The notes: a model not told the origin generated them from the sequence alone. A DNA stretch of 64,000 nt from JAMZMI01 sp039944535 (GCA_039944535.1 JBDUYP010000007.1:62001-126000), one strand, 5' to 3'; counted from the first letter of the stretch, positions 52,917 through 61,780 are shown. Program-made: numbers and translations.

Positions 52917-54244
52917 TTTTCGGGATAGGGTTTAATCCAATCTTTGGGTGACCAGCCTTCTTTTATTTCAGCGAGGTTTGCATTTGGGTCTATAAAAACC
53001 TGACTTTTTTTGCCGTTCAAAGTGACTTTGCAGTCCACTGTGACTTCTGGTTTAGAAAAGCCCCTTTCCTTATATTCTTGAGCTAAAAAATGGGCAAACT
53101 GTAAGATCATGTCTGGCTGAGTGTTCATTTCTCTTTCCTGCAATGGTGTCAAATACTCATAGTTCGCCACAATTGCTGTCCTGTTGGTTAGACTGTCTTT
53201 GATTTTAAAAGTTGTATTGCCCATTTTCTCCATGAGCATTACACGCCAGGAAAACCTGTAGCCCTCTTCTGTCCAGAAGAGGTTGCCGGGGTAGAGCAAA
53301 TATCGCCAGGGGAATAGCAGGTTGAAAACACAGAATATGATCAAGATGCCGGTTATTAATTTACTGGTTGTGATGGTGACGCTGGTAAGATATGTCGGGG
53401 CACGAAATAGCTTTTCCTGCCCGCCCACAATCCTTTCGTGAAAAGTGGCTGAAAAGAAAATCAGTGCACTGAGAGTCATGATGAACGGAAACATGCCAAT
53501 GGGGAAAAGAATGGCAGTAAGCGCATGGAAAATGATTACGAAGAAGTAAGCAAGTGGTCTGATCTTTTTACTGAGCAATAAAAATGGCACTAGAATATCG
53601 AAAGCTGCGCCAGCCCAGCTAAAGATATATGCTGTGATTTCATATTTGAGTAGCGGGCCTATTAGTGGCAAATGTGACTCGGCCGGGAGCCAAATTTTGA
53701 GGGGCTGAGCATGCAGGAGCCAATCTGCGTTTAGCTTGGCCAGTCCGGCATAGAAGTAAACAATGAAAAGCTGAAATCGGATGATATTGATTGTCCAGGC
53801 AGGAACCGTGGAGGTTGGTGACGCGCCCCTCAATGAAATGTCAAGAGCAAATCTTCTATTGGCGGGCAGAAAAATCATTATAAAAGCTACCAGGCTGATG
53901 AAGTAGTAGTGGTTGAGATAGGTTGTTTTATCTATTAATTCCACGTATGTGAAAAGCACAAAAAACAAAACGGTAGCGACTCTATATAGATAACCTGAGG
54001 CGATTAGAAGCGCCGAAACAAAGAGCAGACCGAATAGGATGTACATGCCTTTTGCCGGCAAGGCTTCCACCCACTCAAACCCGTAATAGCTAAAATGAAA
54101 TTGCGGAGAAATATAAAGCTCATCGATCCAACCATTCAATGTGAAACGTGCCACGCTGAATGCCATCATTAAGCCAAAAAGCACCCTGAATGTAATCAAA
54201 GGTGCAATGGAAGTTTGTTTCGATATGGTGTCTGAGAGTATCAC
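52913..54244 (-). CDS. HTTM-domain membrane protein (vitamin K-dependent gamma-carboxylase-like)
   Basis: 443 residues. About ten hydrophobic segments spread over the first 320 residues (for example MYILFGLLFVSALLIASGY, FFVLFTYVELIDKTTY, FQLFIVYFYAGLAKLNADW) followed by a soluble C-terminal tail. IVYFYAGLAKLNADWL is a hallmark of HTTM domains, homologous to vitamin K-dependent gamma-carboxylase. The bacterial function is unclear. The start is GTG (54242-54244) immediately after the imelysin TAG. Its place in the iron-type operon suggests it supports imelysin or the receptor, perhaps by modifying a protein, which is inference. Confidence 0.85.
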   Translation of the reverse strand: MILSDTISKQTSIAPLITFRVLFGLMMAFSVARFTLNGWIDELYISPQFHFSYYGFEWVEALPAKGMYILFGLLFVSALLIASGYLYRVATVLFFVLFTYVELIDKTTYLNHYYFISLVAFIMIFLPANRRFALDISLRGASPTSTVPAWTINIIRFQLFIVYFYAGLAKLNADWLLHAQPLKIWLPAESHLPLIGPLLKYEITAYIFSWAGAAFDILVPFLLLSKKIRPLAYFFVIIFHALTAILFPIGMFPFIMTLSALIFFSATFHERIVGGQEKLFRAPTYLTSVTITTSKLITGILIIFCVFNLLFPWRYLLYPGNLFWTEEGYRFSWRVMLMEKMGNTTFKIKDSLTNRTAIVANYEYLTPLQEREMNTQPDMILQFAHFLAQEYKERGFSKPEVTVDCKVTLNGKKSQVFIDPNANLAEIKEGWSPKDWIKPYPEN

Positions 54245-55330
54245 CTAATCTCCATCCGTGTCTGTAAAGGTGATCTCTATACTGAGCTGAGAAGCCACAT
54301 CTGTTTTGAGCAGATTGACTAGTTCTTGCATTGCTATAAAAACCGCTTCCACGGCTGCCTGATTGTTAATTATTTGATCTGATAGTGGGTCACTGACTAA
54401 AGCCAGTTTTTCCAATACATCTTCAAAATTCTCATTGGCTTCAGCTACTAAATCCTCCCGGCCATGAGCGATAAGATAATCGTCAAAACCTGCTTCGGTA
54501 TTTCCATTGAAGATGTTTTTATACTGTTGGATATTGGCAATGGCCAGCTCAGCAGAGTAGCCGCCATAGTACGCTTCCGTAGAGGTTGGGATGATCTCGC
54601 CCAAACTTCTTACTCCAACTGGGATCCCAATTTTCCCATCACGGGTTTGTCGCTCATACGTCTGAATCATGGTGTTGAAAAGCTGCGACGCAGAGCTCCC
54701 CACGCTTGTTCCGTAGGACGAGCTCGCAGTGAACTGCTCCAGGTATTCGTCTTCCCAGGCTTGCAGTACTGCTTTTGAGCTTGATTCCATGTTGGCGGAG
54801 ATGTCTTTTAGATATTGTATTCTGTTTTGAGCGTTTGCATCAGTGGTGAATAGCTCGATGATTTGCTTATCTGTTTTATCATCGCCATAAATGAGAAATG
54901 CTGCTCCCGGAAAGCCCTTGGTGTCAATGTTGGAGAGTTTAGCCAAATCATATTCACCATTTTCTATGTTTTCTTCTATCTGATGTTTGTCAACAGGAAA
55001 AATATTGATTTGCGCTGAGAGCGAAACATTTGCCGCAGGCCCAAAACCGAGCATGTTGGCTGATTGCCAGCTTATACTTGCAGCCTTTAGTTGGGCTCTA
55101 AGCTGGGTCAGGTTTATCACCGTTGGCGATTCAGTGAAAGTGCCAACACTGGCATGGAGCGTCTCCACCTCATTCACAAGATCTTCGTACGCTGGCACAA
55201 TAATGTTGGAACCTATATTAACGAGAAATGCTGACTCGTCTAAGTCAACATTTCTCATTGATGTATTGTCATTGCAGGCCATACTGAGGCCAAGACCAAG
55301 TATCGATATTTTGAATATGAATTTTGTCAT
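54245..55330 (-). CDS. Imelysin-family lipoprotein
   Basis: 361 residues; the N-terminus LGLGLSMACND has a lipobox-like Cys 19, so an envelope lipoprotein is predicted. Imelysin fold signatures: GFGPAANVSLSAQINIFPVD and DTKGFPGAAFLIYG (about 140). The canonical GxHxxE motif of insulin-cleaving imelysins is not kept: the corresponding segment reads GFPGAAF, so peptidase activity is doubtful. Imelysin-like proteins are linked to iron uptake. Overlaps the DUF4856 stop by 4 nt and abuts the HTTM start. Confidence 0.88.
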   Translation of the reverse strand: MTKFIFKISILGLGLSMACNDNTSMRNVDLDESAFLVNIGSNIIVPAYEDLVNEVETLHASVGTFTESPTVINLTQLRAQLKAASISWQSANMLGFGPAANVSLSAQINIFPVDKHQIEENIENGEYDLAKLSNIDTKGFPGAAFLIYGDDKTDKQIIELFTTDANAQNRIQYLKDISANMESSSKAVLQAWEDEYLEQFTASSSYGTSVGSSASQLFNTMIQTYERQTRDGKIGIPVGVRSLGEIIPTSTEAYYGGYSAELAIANIQQYKNIFNGNTEAGFDDYLIAHGREDLVAEANENFEDVLEKLALVSDPLSDQIINNQAAVEAVFIAMQELVNLLKTDVASQLSIEITFTDTDGD

Positions 55331-56487
55331 AGGCTGTCTGCCACGTCAGCTAGTTTTGGATAGGCGCTGGTTATGGTTGATTTTGCAGCGATCAGGCTCT
55401 GAGCTGATACCGCCCAGAAGTCACCATCTGTGCCAAAGTTCTCAGTTAAAATGGTTTCAATTTGGTCTGAGTTGAGAGCGGCGTAAGGGCTATACTTGAT
55501 TGCTTTTACAAACCCATATCCTTCAGATAAGTGATGAAAAAGGTTGCCGGTATCATTGGTGTTAAGATCATTTAGAGCCTCATTGATGTACCCAACTGCT
55601 TTCGCTGCAGCAACCAGCTCGTGCAACTCGTAGATCGTGGTTACCTGCTCGTTTTTAGTTTCGTGATCTTTAGCAACTATGGCCGCCCTTCCAGTGATAT
55701 ATGCCGACATAAGTGGCTCGTTCAGGCCTAAAATGTCATCAAGCCCATTGGTGTAGTTTGCCCAAAACCGATTGTAAGCATCGGTAAGCACAGGATCTCC
55801 GTTTGGAAAATCGACCGGTACTCCCCAATAACCAAAAGCCTCATCCCAATGATGCTCGAGGGTAGTATAGTTTTTTCCTTCTACTATGGTTTCGTTATCC
55901 ACTGACTCACCAATTTTTTCATCGGAGAGGTATGAGTTGAATATTTGATTGTACATCAAAGCCCCCATCAGGCCTTTTTCCATGATTTGAGTAAATTCCC
56001 AGCCTTTCTCATTTACATTGATAAAGCTTCCGCTGGTACCTCTTTCCATTTTTCCCGCAACTCCTTCTGAAGCCACCGTGCCATTGTTGGCTACATCAAC
56101 GCTTACAGTCGCGGCATCTTCAAACAAATCCTTAAAAAATTGTATCTCGGTAACGAATGTTTTGTTTTCTATCTGTTTGGTGCTGGTGTTTAGAGCGTCA
56201 GCGGAAAAGGGACTGTTTTCATTAGCAAACATGTCAAGCAAAACGTCTGCATCAATGGCTTCTCCTGCGTCTCCTTTTTTGATATACGTTTTCATTTCTG
56301 AAAGCATATCGAGCCTTTCGGTCTGACCTGAGAATGAGACCGTGGACTCACCATCCCTTGTGAAGGTGTAGGTTTCAGGAACCTCTATGCCTGTTTGATT
56401 GTCGTCATTGTCACTGTCGCACGAAGTGATGGCTATCATTGATACGATCGCCAGTAGGGAGTTAAATTTTTTTGTTGCTGGTAGCAT
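55327..56487 (-). CDS. DUF4856 exported protein
   Basis: 386 residues with lipobox-like N-terminus (LLAIVSMIAITSCDSD, Cys about 23), so lipidation is predicted. ETYTFTRDGESTVSFSGQ followed by helical repeats with conserved ALMYNQIFNSYL, HHWDEAFGYWG and KAIKYSPYAA marks DUF4856, a Bacteroidota family found with imelysin, HTTM and TonB receptors in iron-type operons. Its own activity is unknown; it might hold a ligand or ferric complex at the surface (inference). First gene of the operon; a Fur-like inverted repeat overlaps the promoter. Confidence 0.87.
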   Translation of the reverse strand: MLPATKKFNSLLAIVSMIAITSCDSDNDDNQTGIEVPETYTFTRDGESTVSFSGQTERLDMLSEMKTYIKKGDAGEAIDADVLLDMFANENSPFSADALNTSTKQIENKTFVTEIQFFKDLFEDAATVSVDVANNGTVASEGVAGKMERGTSGSFINVNEKGWEFTQIMEKGLMGALMYNQIFNSYLSDEKIGESVDNETIVEGKNYTTLEHHWDEAFGYWGVPVDFPNGDPVLTDAYNRFWANYTNGLDDILGLNEPLMSAYITGRAAIVAKDHETKNEQVTTIYELHELVAAAKAVGYINEALNDLNTNDTGNLFHHLSEGYGFVKAIKYSPYAALNSDQIETILTENFGTDGDFWAVSAQSLIAAKSTITSAYPKLADVADSL

Positions 56488-56495
56488 TTATTCTG

Positions 56496-56526
56496 CTTAT
56501 TTAGATCAATTCTTAATAATGCAAAA
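56496..56526 (-). promoter_or_regulatory. Promoter of the iron-type operon with Fur-like inverted repeat
   Basis: Inverted repeat TTATTTAGA-TCAAT-TCTTAATAA (56497-56519), 9-bp arms with one mismatch, A/T-rich like a Fur box. It overlaps a minus-strand promoter candidate TTTTG (56526-56522), 18 nt, TAAATAAG (56503-56496; 6 of 8 to TAnnTTTG). Repression by iron via Fur is inferred; the ATG is only 9 nt past the -7 element. Confidence 0.5.
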
Positions 56527-56590
56527 TTGCCAGTGTTGGCATGCGTGGGCAATCCCTACCCATAGGCAATTGAATCACTATAACTAGTGA

Positions 56591-57127
56591 TTATTGGAAG
56601 ACCCTCACCTTTGAATAAAAGTCCCAGATGACAATTCCCATGCTTACCGAAATATTCAGTGAGTGTTTGGTTCCAAATTGTGGGATTTCCAGCACAACAT
56701 CTGATTTTTCAATCACTTGATCGTTTACCCCAAAAACCTCATTGCCAAAAACGAAAGCATATTTTTTGTCAGCCTCAGGTCTAAACCGGTCAAGCTTTAC
56801 ACTTTCGTCGGCCTGCTCTACGCTCACAATCTCATAGCCCTCACCTTTCAGTCGCATGATTAGATCAGCAATATTCTTTTCATATTCCCAGTCCACAGAC
56901 TCTGTTGCTCCAAGGGCGGTTTTGTTGATTTCGCGATGCGGGGGCGTGGCTGTGATGCCGCAGAGATAAATTTTGTCCACACGAAAAGCATCAGAAGTAC
57001 GAAAGGCACTCCCAACGTTGTTCATGCTGCGGATGTCATCCAATATGATGCAGGCATTTAGTTTTTTCGACTGCTTGTATTCTTCTTCGCTGATTCTGCC
57101 CAGCTCTTCGTTTTTTAGTTTTCTCAT
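56591..57127 (-). CDS. TrmH/SpoU-family tRNA/rRNA methyltransferase
   Basis: 178 residues from ATG at 57127 (MRKLKNEELGRISEEEYKQSKK); a frame to 57250 would overlap mutS and is rejected. SPOUT fold: DDIRSMNNVGSAFRTSDAF (motif 1 with Asn and Arg), FVFGNEVFGV (motif 2) and IPQFGTKHSLNISVSMGIV (motif 3 with conserved Asn/Ser). It 2'-O-methylates ribose in RNA using SAM through a knotted active site; which RNA is not clear. Divergent from mutS, 64 bp apart. Confidence 0.88.
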   Translation of the reverse strand: MRKLKNEELGRISEEEYKQSKKLNACIILDDIRSMNNVGSAFRTSDAFRVDKIYLCGITATPPHREINKTALGATESVDWEYEKNIADLIMRLKGEGYEIVSVEQADESVKLDRFRPEADKKYAFVFGNEVFGVNDQVIEKSDVVLEIPQFGTKHSLNISVSMGIVIWDFYSKVRVFQ

Positions 57128-57191
57128 GCAAGCCGCTTTCCTTAATATTGTCCTTTGAAAAATATCCGCAAAACTACCACCAAATTTAGGG

Positions 57192-59798
57192 ATGTCGAAA
57201 ACCAAAAAAGCTTCTGAAACCCCATTGATGAAGCAGTACAATGCCATCAAAGCCAGATACCCTGGCGCATTGCTGCTTTTCCGTGTCGGTGACTTCTATG
57301 AAACCTTTGGTGAAGACGCCATCAAGGCCAGCAAAGTTCTGGAAATTGTGCTGACCAAAAGAGCCAACGGCTCTGCATCGCACATAGAGCTGGCCGGCTT
57401 CCCTCATCACTCGCTGGACTCCTATTTACCAAGATTGGTAAGAGCGGGAAACCGCGTAGCGATATGTGATCAGCTGGAGGACCCAAAATCTGTCAAAGGA
57501 ATCGTAAAAAGGGGAGTGACAGAACTGGTTACCCCTGGGCTTTCGCTCAATGACAATGTGCTGGATCAAAAGCGTAACAATTTCCTTGCGGCCATTCATT
57601 ACAATGAAGATAAGGTAGGTGTTGCCTTTCTCGACCTGTCCACAGGAGAGTTTTTGGTCACCGAAGGAGCGCCGGGATACATTGACAAACTGGTTCAGGG
57701 CTTTCAGCCGTCAGAAATAATATTCTCGAAAGCAGAAAGAAAACGCTTTGAAAACAACTTTCAGGATGCCATCAACAACTATGCTTTAGAAGATTGGATT
57801 TTCACCATTGATTATGGGTATGATAAATTGATCCGTCATTTTCAGACTTCAAACCTCAAGGGTTTTGGCGTTGAGGAGATGAAGAATGGAATCATTGCTG
57901 CCGGAGCTGTATTGTTCTATCTCGAAGAAACGGAACATAAAGAAGTAGGTCATATTGGACATCTGTCTCGCATTGACGAACAGCAATACGTCTGGCTAGA
58001 TAAGTTCACTATTAGAAACTTAGAGCTTATTCAACCCGCTCAAGGTGACGGCACGGCACTTATTGATATTCTGGATGACACACAAACTCCGATGGGCGCC
58101 AGGCTCCTTCGAAAATGGATGGTGCTCCCCCTTAAAAACAAGACTCATATAAACGATAGGTTAGATGCCGTGGAGGCATTTGTCACCGATGAGGACTTTC
58201 TATCCGGTGTGTGTGAGCACCTAAAGCAGATTTCTGACCTTGAGCGTTTGATCTCCAAAGTGGCTACCGGACGCATCAACCCTCGAGAGATGCTCCTCCT
58301 TAAAAAGAGCCTGAGTCATATTGCTCCTGTTGCAGAGTTGGTAGAAGGCCGAAACAACTCACTGAGCAAATACAAAGATCTGCTCAATGATTGTGCACAG
58401 CTAATTGAGAGAATAGGAAAAACGGTAAAGGACGAAGTGCCGCTCAATGCCAATCAGGGAAATGTGATTCGCGATGGGGTGGACGAAAGTCTGGACGAGT
58501 ACAGGAAAATCGCATTTTCGGGAAAAGATTTTCTAAAGGGAATAAAAGAACGAGAGGTTGAGCGCACAGGCATAACATCGCTCAAAATAGCTTATAACAA
58601 AGTTTTCGGCTATTATCTGGAGGTGAGCAATGCGCACAAAGATAAAGTGCCCGAAGAGTGGATTAGGAAGCAAACTCTGGTGAATGCTGAGCGATACATT
58701 ACCGAGGAGTTAAAAATTTACGAAGAAAAAATTCTAAAGGCTGAGAGCGAAATATTTGTCATTGAAAGCGGTCTCTACCTCGAGCTGGTGGCTCATTGCA
58801 CAGAATATATTGAAGCTATCCAGCAAAATGCCCGCGCTATTGCTGCCTTAGATTGTCTGACCTCATTCGCACAACTTGCTGGCAAAAACAACTATGTAAA
58901 GCCAACCATTAGTGAGGAGTATTTGCTTGACATCAAAGAAGGAAGGCACCCTGTCATAGAACAAAAAATGCCGCCTGAGGAGGACTACATTCCGAATGAT
59001 ATCTATCTAGACAATGAAGCCCAGCAGGTGATGATCATCACGGGCCCTAACATGGCAGGTAAGTCTGCACTGCTTAGGCAGACCGCACTTATCGCGCTCA
59101 TGGCTCAAATGGGGTCCTTTGTGCCAGCCACTTACGCTCGTGTGGGGCTGATAGACAAGGTTTTCACGAGGGTTGGCGCATCTGACAACCTAAGTCGCGG
59201 AGAATCGACATTCATGGTGGAAATGACCGAAACGGCCAGTATCCTTAACAATCTGAGTGACAGATCTTTGGTTTTGATGGACGAAATCGGCCGAGGAACC
59301 AGCACCTATGACGGTATTTCCATTGCCTGGTCCATTGTTGAGTTTTTACACAATCATCCCAATTTTAAAGCCAAGACGCTTTTTGCTACACACTATCATG
59401 AGCTGAATGAGTTGGCCAAGGATTTGCCTCGTGTCAAGAACTTCAATGTCTCCGTAAAGGAGTTGGAAAACAAGGTCATCTTTTTGCGGAAGCTACAGGA
59501 AGGTGGAAGCGAGCACAGTTTTGGGATACACGTGGCTCAGATGGCTGGTATGCCCAATCAGGTGGTAATCAGAGCCAATACGATTCTAAAACAATTAGAA
59601 TCCGACAAGCTCTCAGAAAAGGATCGAGAAAAACTGCAGGAGCTTCCGAGTAGCCAGTTTCAGTTGAATTTGTTTGAATCGGATCCACGATTTGAGCAGA
59701 TACTCAAGCTGCTCAAAGAGGTTGACGTAAACACAATTTCTCCTGTTGAGGCTCTACTGAAACTCAATGAAATGAAAGAAAACCTGAAAGGAAAGTGA
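57192..59798 (+). CDS. mutS: DNA mismatch repair protein MutS
   Basis: 868 residues, standard MutS1 length. Mismatch-recognition motif LFRVGDFYETFG (about 30-41, the F-x-E pair), Walker A GPNMAGKS (about 618-625), Walker B LVLMDEIGRGTSTYDG (about 692-707) and the helix-turn-helix end with SEHSFGIHVAQMAG. It recognises mismatches as a dimer and with MutL starts repair. It starts ATG at 57192 and ends 0 bp before the next convergent small gene. Neighbouring recJ elsewhere in the window acts in the same repair pathway, although not in one operon. Confidence 0.97.
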   Translation: MSKTKKASETPLMKQYNAIKARYPGALLLFRVGDFYETFGEDAIKASKVLEIVLTKRANGSASHIELAGFPHHSLDSYLPRLVRAGNRVAICDQLEDPKSVKGIVKRGVTELVTPGLSLNDNVLDQKRNNFLAAIHYNEDKVGVAFLDLSTGEFLVTEGAPGYIDKLVQGFQPSEIIFSKAERKRFENNFQDAINNYALEDWIFTIDYGYDKLIRHFQTSNLKGFGVEEMKNGIIAAGAVLFYLEETEHKEVGHIGHLSRIDEQQYVWLDKFTIRNLELIQPAQGDGTALIDILDDTQTPMGARLLRKWMVLPLKNKTHINDRLDAVEAFVTDEDFLSGVCEHLKQISDLERLISKVATGRINPREMLLLKKSLSHIAPVAELVEGRNNSLSKYKDLLNDCAQLIERIGKTVKDEVPLNANQGNVIRDGVDESLDEYRKIAFSGKDFLKGIKEREVERTGITSLKIAYNKVFGYYLEVSNAHKDKVPEEWIRKQTLVNAERYITEELKIYEEKILKAESEIFVIESGLYLELVAHCTEYIEAIQQNARAIAALDCLTSFAQLAGKNNYVKPTISEEYLLDIKEGRHPVIEQKMPPEEDYIPNDIYLDNEAQQVMIITGPNMAGKSALLRQTALIALMAQMGSFVPATYARVGLIDKVFTRVGASDNLSRGESTFMVEMTETASILNNLSDRSLVLMDEIGRGTSTYDGISIAWSIVEFLHNHPNFKAKTLFATHYHELNELAKDLPRVKNFNVSVKELENKVIFLRKLQEGGSEHSFGIHVAQMAGMPNQVVIRANTILKQLESDKLSEKDREKLQELPSSQFQLNLFESDPRFEQILKLLKEVDVNTISPVEALLKLNEMKENLKGK

Positions 59799-60044
59799 TT
59801 AAGCTGTTTCTTTGAGATTAGACCAACCGTGAGTAGTGTCTATACGTGATTTGTGCGCACTGACCATCTGCTCAAGCAATTCTATGTTTGCTTCGTATTT
59901 TTTCTCACCACTTCTGACCTGATGTCTTTTTAGGTGATCCAAAATTCTCTGAGCACAACTCATTGCCATTAAATTTTCTTCAAAAGAAAGTTCGTCAGTC
60001 GCTGAGCTCTGATCCGAAAGGATGCTGTCGATCAATGTTTTCAT
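59799..60044 (-). CDS. Small hypothetical helical protein
   Basis: 81 residues, highly charged and helical (LSFEENLMAMSCAQRILDHLKRHQ, KYEANIELLEQMVSAHKSRI); no signal or membrane segment. It starts ATG at 60044 and shares its stop end with mutS (0 bp between the stops). No recognised family. The clean Met start and protein-like composition make it plausible. Confidence 0.55.
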   Translation of the reverse strand: MKTLIDSILSDQSSATDELSFEENLMAMSCAQRILDHLKRHQVRSGEKKYEANIELLEQMVSAHKSRIDTTHGWSNLKETA

Positions 60045-60294
60045 GTTAGCTGGTTGGTTAAAATAATAATTTTGTTCTATAGCGTTTGAGCTAAGAAGTT
60101 GAATAATCTATTTGATTTATGCTAATGAAAATCGATGAACAGGAAATAATCGGGGGTGAATGAATGCGATTGTGTTTGGGATAAGTTAGTACGGATTCAA
60201 CTAGTATAAAGGAGTGTTTTTTTGACCTGAGCCATCTAAGTTCACGGTTGTCTACTGGTATTGAGAGGTTGGGTAGAAAAATTCTCTTCAGCAG

Positions 60295-60326
60295 TTGTTT
60301 ATTTTCATTACGTTAATATAAATTTG
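60295..60326 (+). promoter_or_regulatory. Strong Bacteroidota promoter of the tRNA operon
   Basis: TTG (60295-60297), 21 nt, TAAATTTG (60319-60326), an exact -7 match; transcription starts about 60332, 23 nt before the first tRNA. It lies in a 310-bp gap (60045-60354) that otherwise holds no gene; the rest is A/T-rich with no clear structure. Confidence 0.75.
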
Positions 60327-60354
60327 CAGTCCTTTTACAGGGACAGATTAAAAA

Positions 60355-60427
<73 letters not shown>

Positions 60428-60432
60428 CAAAA

Positions 60433-60458
60433 AGAGCCGCACTAGTTGCGGCTTTTTT
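60433..60458 (+). terminator. Intrinsic terminator after tRNA-Gly
   Basis: AGCCGCA CTAGT TGCGGCT, 7-bp stem, then TTTTTT. It lies between the two tRNA genes, so read-through from the shared promoter is partial or the tRNA-Leu has another start. Confidence 0.8.
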
Positions 60459-60485
60459 GTGAAAAAGCTATGAAAATAGCTTGCT

Positions 60486-60571
60486 GCCTCGGTGGTGGAA
60501 TTGGTAGACACGCAGGACTTAAAATCCTGTGGACCTTAAAGTCCGTGCGGGTTCAAGTCCCGCCCGAGGTA
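60486..60571 (+). tRNA. tRNA-Leu (UAA)
   Basis: 86-nt type II tRNA: acceptor GCCTCGG / CCGAGGT, with a G-U pair at 1-72, D arm with GGTGGAATTGGTAGAC, anticodon arm CAGGA-CTTAAAA-TCCTG with anticodon TAA (60520-60522), long variable arm TGGACCTTAAAGTCCG and T arm GCGGG-TTCAAGT-CCCGC. The variable loop confirms leucine. No encoded CCA. Confidence 0.96.
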
Positions 60572-60574
60572 CTT

Positions 60575-60617
60575 AAAAGCCTGATAACTTATTAGTTGTC
60601 AGGCTTTTGTATTTTTA
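60575..60617 (+). terminator. Intrinsic terminator after tRNA-Leu
   Basis: AAAAGCCTGATAACT / AGTTGTCAGGCTTTT: 15-bp stem with one G-U pair and a 4-nt loop, followed by TTTTGTATTTTT. Confidence 0.85.
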
Positions 60618-60726
60618 GGGTGGCAATTATCATCCAACTTACGTGTTCTACAATGGCGATAACCCTTCTAATAGACTACATTTTTACATTAAGCTGGTAA
60701 GAAGAGCCATGTTTGCTGCTTATACA

Positions 60727-60742
60727 TGTTACAATTGTTACA
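60727..60742 (+). promoter_or_regulatory. Direct repeat upstream of the rhodanese gene
   Basis: TGTTACAAT TGTTACA: two TGTTACA copies 9 bp apart, with ACAATTGT as palindromic centre, 52 bp before the rhodanese ATG. This could be a regulator site. No perfect promoter match nearby (TACTTTG is one base short). Confidence 0.35.
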
Positions 60743-60793
60743 TATATTCAAGGCCAACACTGCTTACTTTGAATTTTTAACGTTAATACGAAC

Positions 60794-61195
60794 ATGAAAC
60801 AAATAACAGGAATAGTGCTGGTAGCTGTGTGGCTGGCTGGTTGTGGTCAAACGAGCCAGAGCCAGGGACAATCTGAAATAGTTACCATTAATACTGCGGA
60901 AGAAGTCATGGGTGTGCTTTCCACTGATTTGCAGTTGATAGATGTGCGCACTCCGCAAGAGTATGACGCAGGTCATATCAAAAATGCCACACTTATAAAT
61001 ATTCAGGATCCGGAGTTCGAATCAAAAATGAATCAGCTGAATAAGGAAAAACCGGTCATGGTTTATTGTGCTGTAGGAGGGCGGAGTAGTCGTGCGGTTG
61101 CATTGATAAAAGATATGGGCTTTAGTAAAGTGTACAACTACAAAGGCGGGATGAAGGATTGGGCAGCATCTGGCATGGAAATGGAAACTCCGTAA
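60794..61195 (+). CDS. Rhodanese-like lipoprotein
   Basis: 133 residues with a lipobox-like N-terminus (LVAVWLAGCGQ, Cys 17), so anchored outside the cytoplasmic membrane. A single rhodanese domain follows (about 30-130): LIDVRTPQEYDAGHIKNA and the active loop VYCAVGGRSSRA, with Cys about 92. It can transfer sulfane sulfur; the acceptor is not known. The stop overlaps the next ATG by 1 nt (TAATG), making a two-gene operon upstream of the arsenic cluster. Confidence 0.9.
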   Translation: MKQITGIVLVAVWLAGCGQTSQSQGQSEIVTINTAEEVMGVLSTDLQLIDVRTPQEYDAGHIKNATLINIQDPEFESKMNQLNKEKPVMVYCAVGGRSSRAVALIKDMGFSKVYNYKGGMKDWAASGMEMETP

Positions 61196-61419
61196 TGGAT
61201 AAGGGGAGACAAAATATTTTGATGGCTGTGATTCTGTGTCTCACTCTGGGGCTGGCACCTTTCACTCCCGAACCTCACATCCTGGGTAAGGTTCGTTGGT
61301 TACTGGGAGGAGCAGAAGGCATGCAAATGATGGATTATTTTGACCTTTTGCTTCATGGTTTGCCATGGGCTTACCTTCTTTATGTGCTTTTTAGGAGGTT
61401 CATTTCTGTCACGAAATAA
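61195..61419 (+). CDS. Small two-helix membrane protein (often annotated RND transporter)
   Basis: 74 residues from ATG at 61195 (a longer frame to 61159 overlaps the rhodanese gene). Two hydrophobic segments: ILMAVILCLTLGLAPF (about 8-23) and FDLLLHGLPWAYLLYVLFRRF. LTLGLAPFTPEPHILGKVRWL matches a short conserved Bacteroidota family, sometimes mis-annotated as RND transporter. Function unknown; coupled to the rhodanese lipoprotein by a 1-nt overlap. A terminator follows. Confidence 0.75.
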   Translation: MDKGRQNILMAVILCLTLGLAPFTPEPHILGKVRWLLGGAEGMQMMDYFDLLLHGLPWAYLLYVLFRRFISVTK

Positions 61420-61453
61420 TAAGAAGTACCATTTTTAGGGGATTCAAAAAAAT

Positions 61454-61491
61454 AAAAAACAGCGATTGAGTGTAATAGAGGCTGTTTTTTT
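61454..61491 (+). terminator. Intrinsic terminator of the rhodanese operon
   Basis: AAAAAACAGC / GCTGTTTTTT with a 17-nt loop and T-run at 61485-61491. It ends the rhodanese operon before the next gene. Confidence 0.7.
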
Positions 61492-61524
61492 AAGATTGGC
61501 AGGATTGTAAAGTGATTTGGCAGA

Positions 61525-61557
61525 TTTGTTAAGGAAATGATGACAAAATTAGCATTG
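61525..61557 (+). promoter_or_regulatory. Promoter of the small gene at 61583
   Basis: TTTG (61525-61528), 21 nt, TAGCATTG (61550-61557; 7 of 8 to TAnnTTTG). Transcription would begin about 61563, 20 nt before the ATG. Confidence 0.55.
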
Positions 61558-61582
61558 TTGTTTCACCGATATACACCACGAC

Positions 61583-61780
61583 ATGAACATTATTTGGTAC
61601 AACCCTGATACAAAGAACTACCACCTCGGATCACAGATTGATTACGAGATTCAGCTTTCCAATTCTGGAAATCCTGCAGACATGATGGTTCTTTATGAAT
61701 TGGATGATCTAAACGAAAGACTTGCCAACAAAATCGTTTCGGAACTGAACGCGGCAAGAACTGAGCTGAAAAGCGCATAA
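61583..61780 (+). CDS. Small hypothetical protein
   Basis: 65 residues: MNIIWYNPDTKNYHLGSQID then NSGNPADMMVLYELDD and a helical end. No signal peptide. I recall related short proteins in Bacteroidota without assigned function. It has its own promoter and terminator, indicating a real single-gene transcript. ATG at 61583. Confidence 0.65.
   Translation: MNIIWYNPDTKNYHLGSQIDYEIQLSNSGNPADMMVLYELDDLNERLANKIVSELNAARTELKSA

Noticed and set aside
57128..57250. 41-residue extension of the TrmH-family enzyme
   Set aside because: It overlaps the start of mutS and is not family-like.
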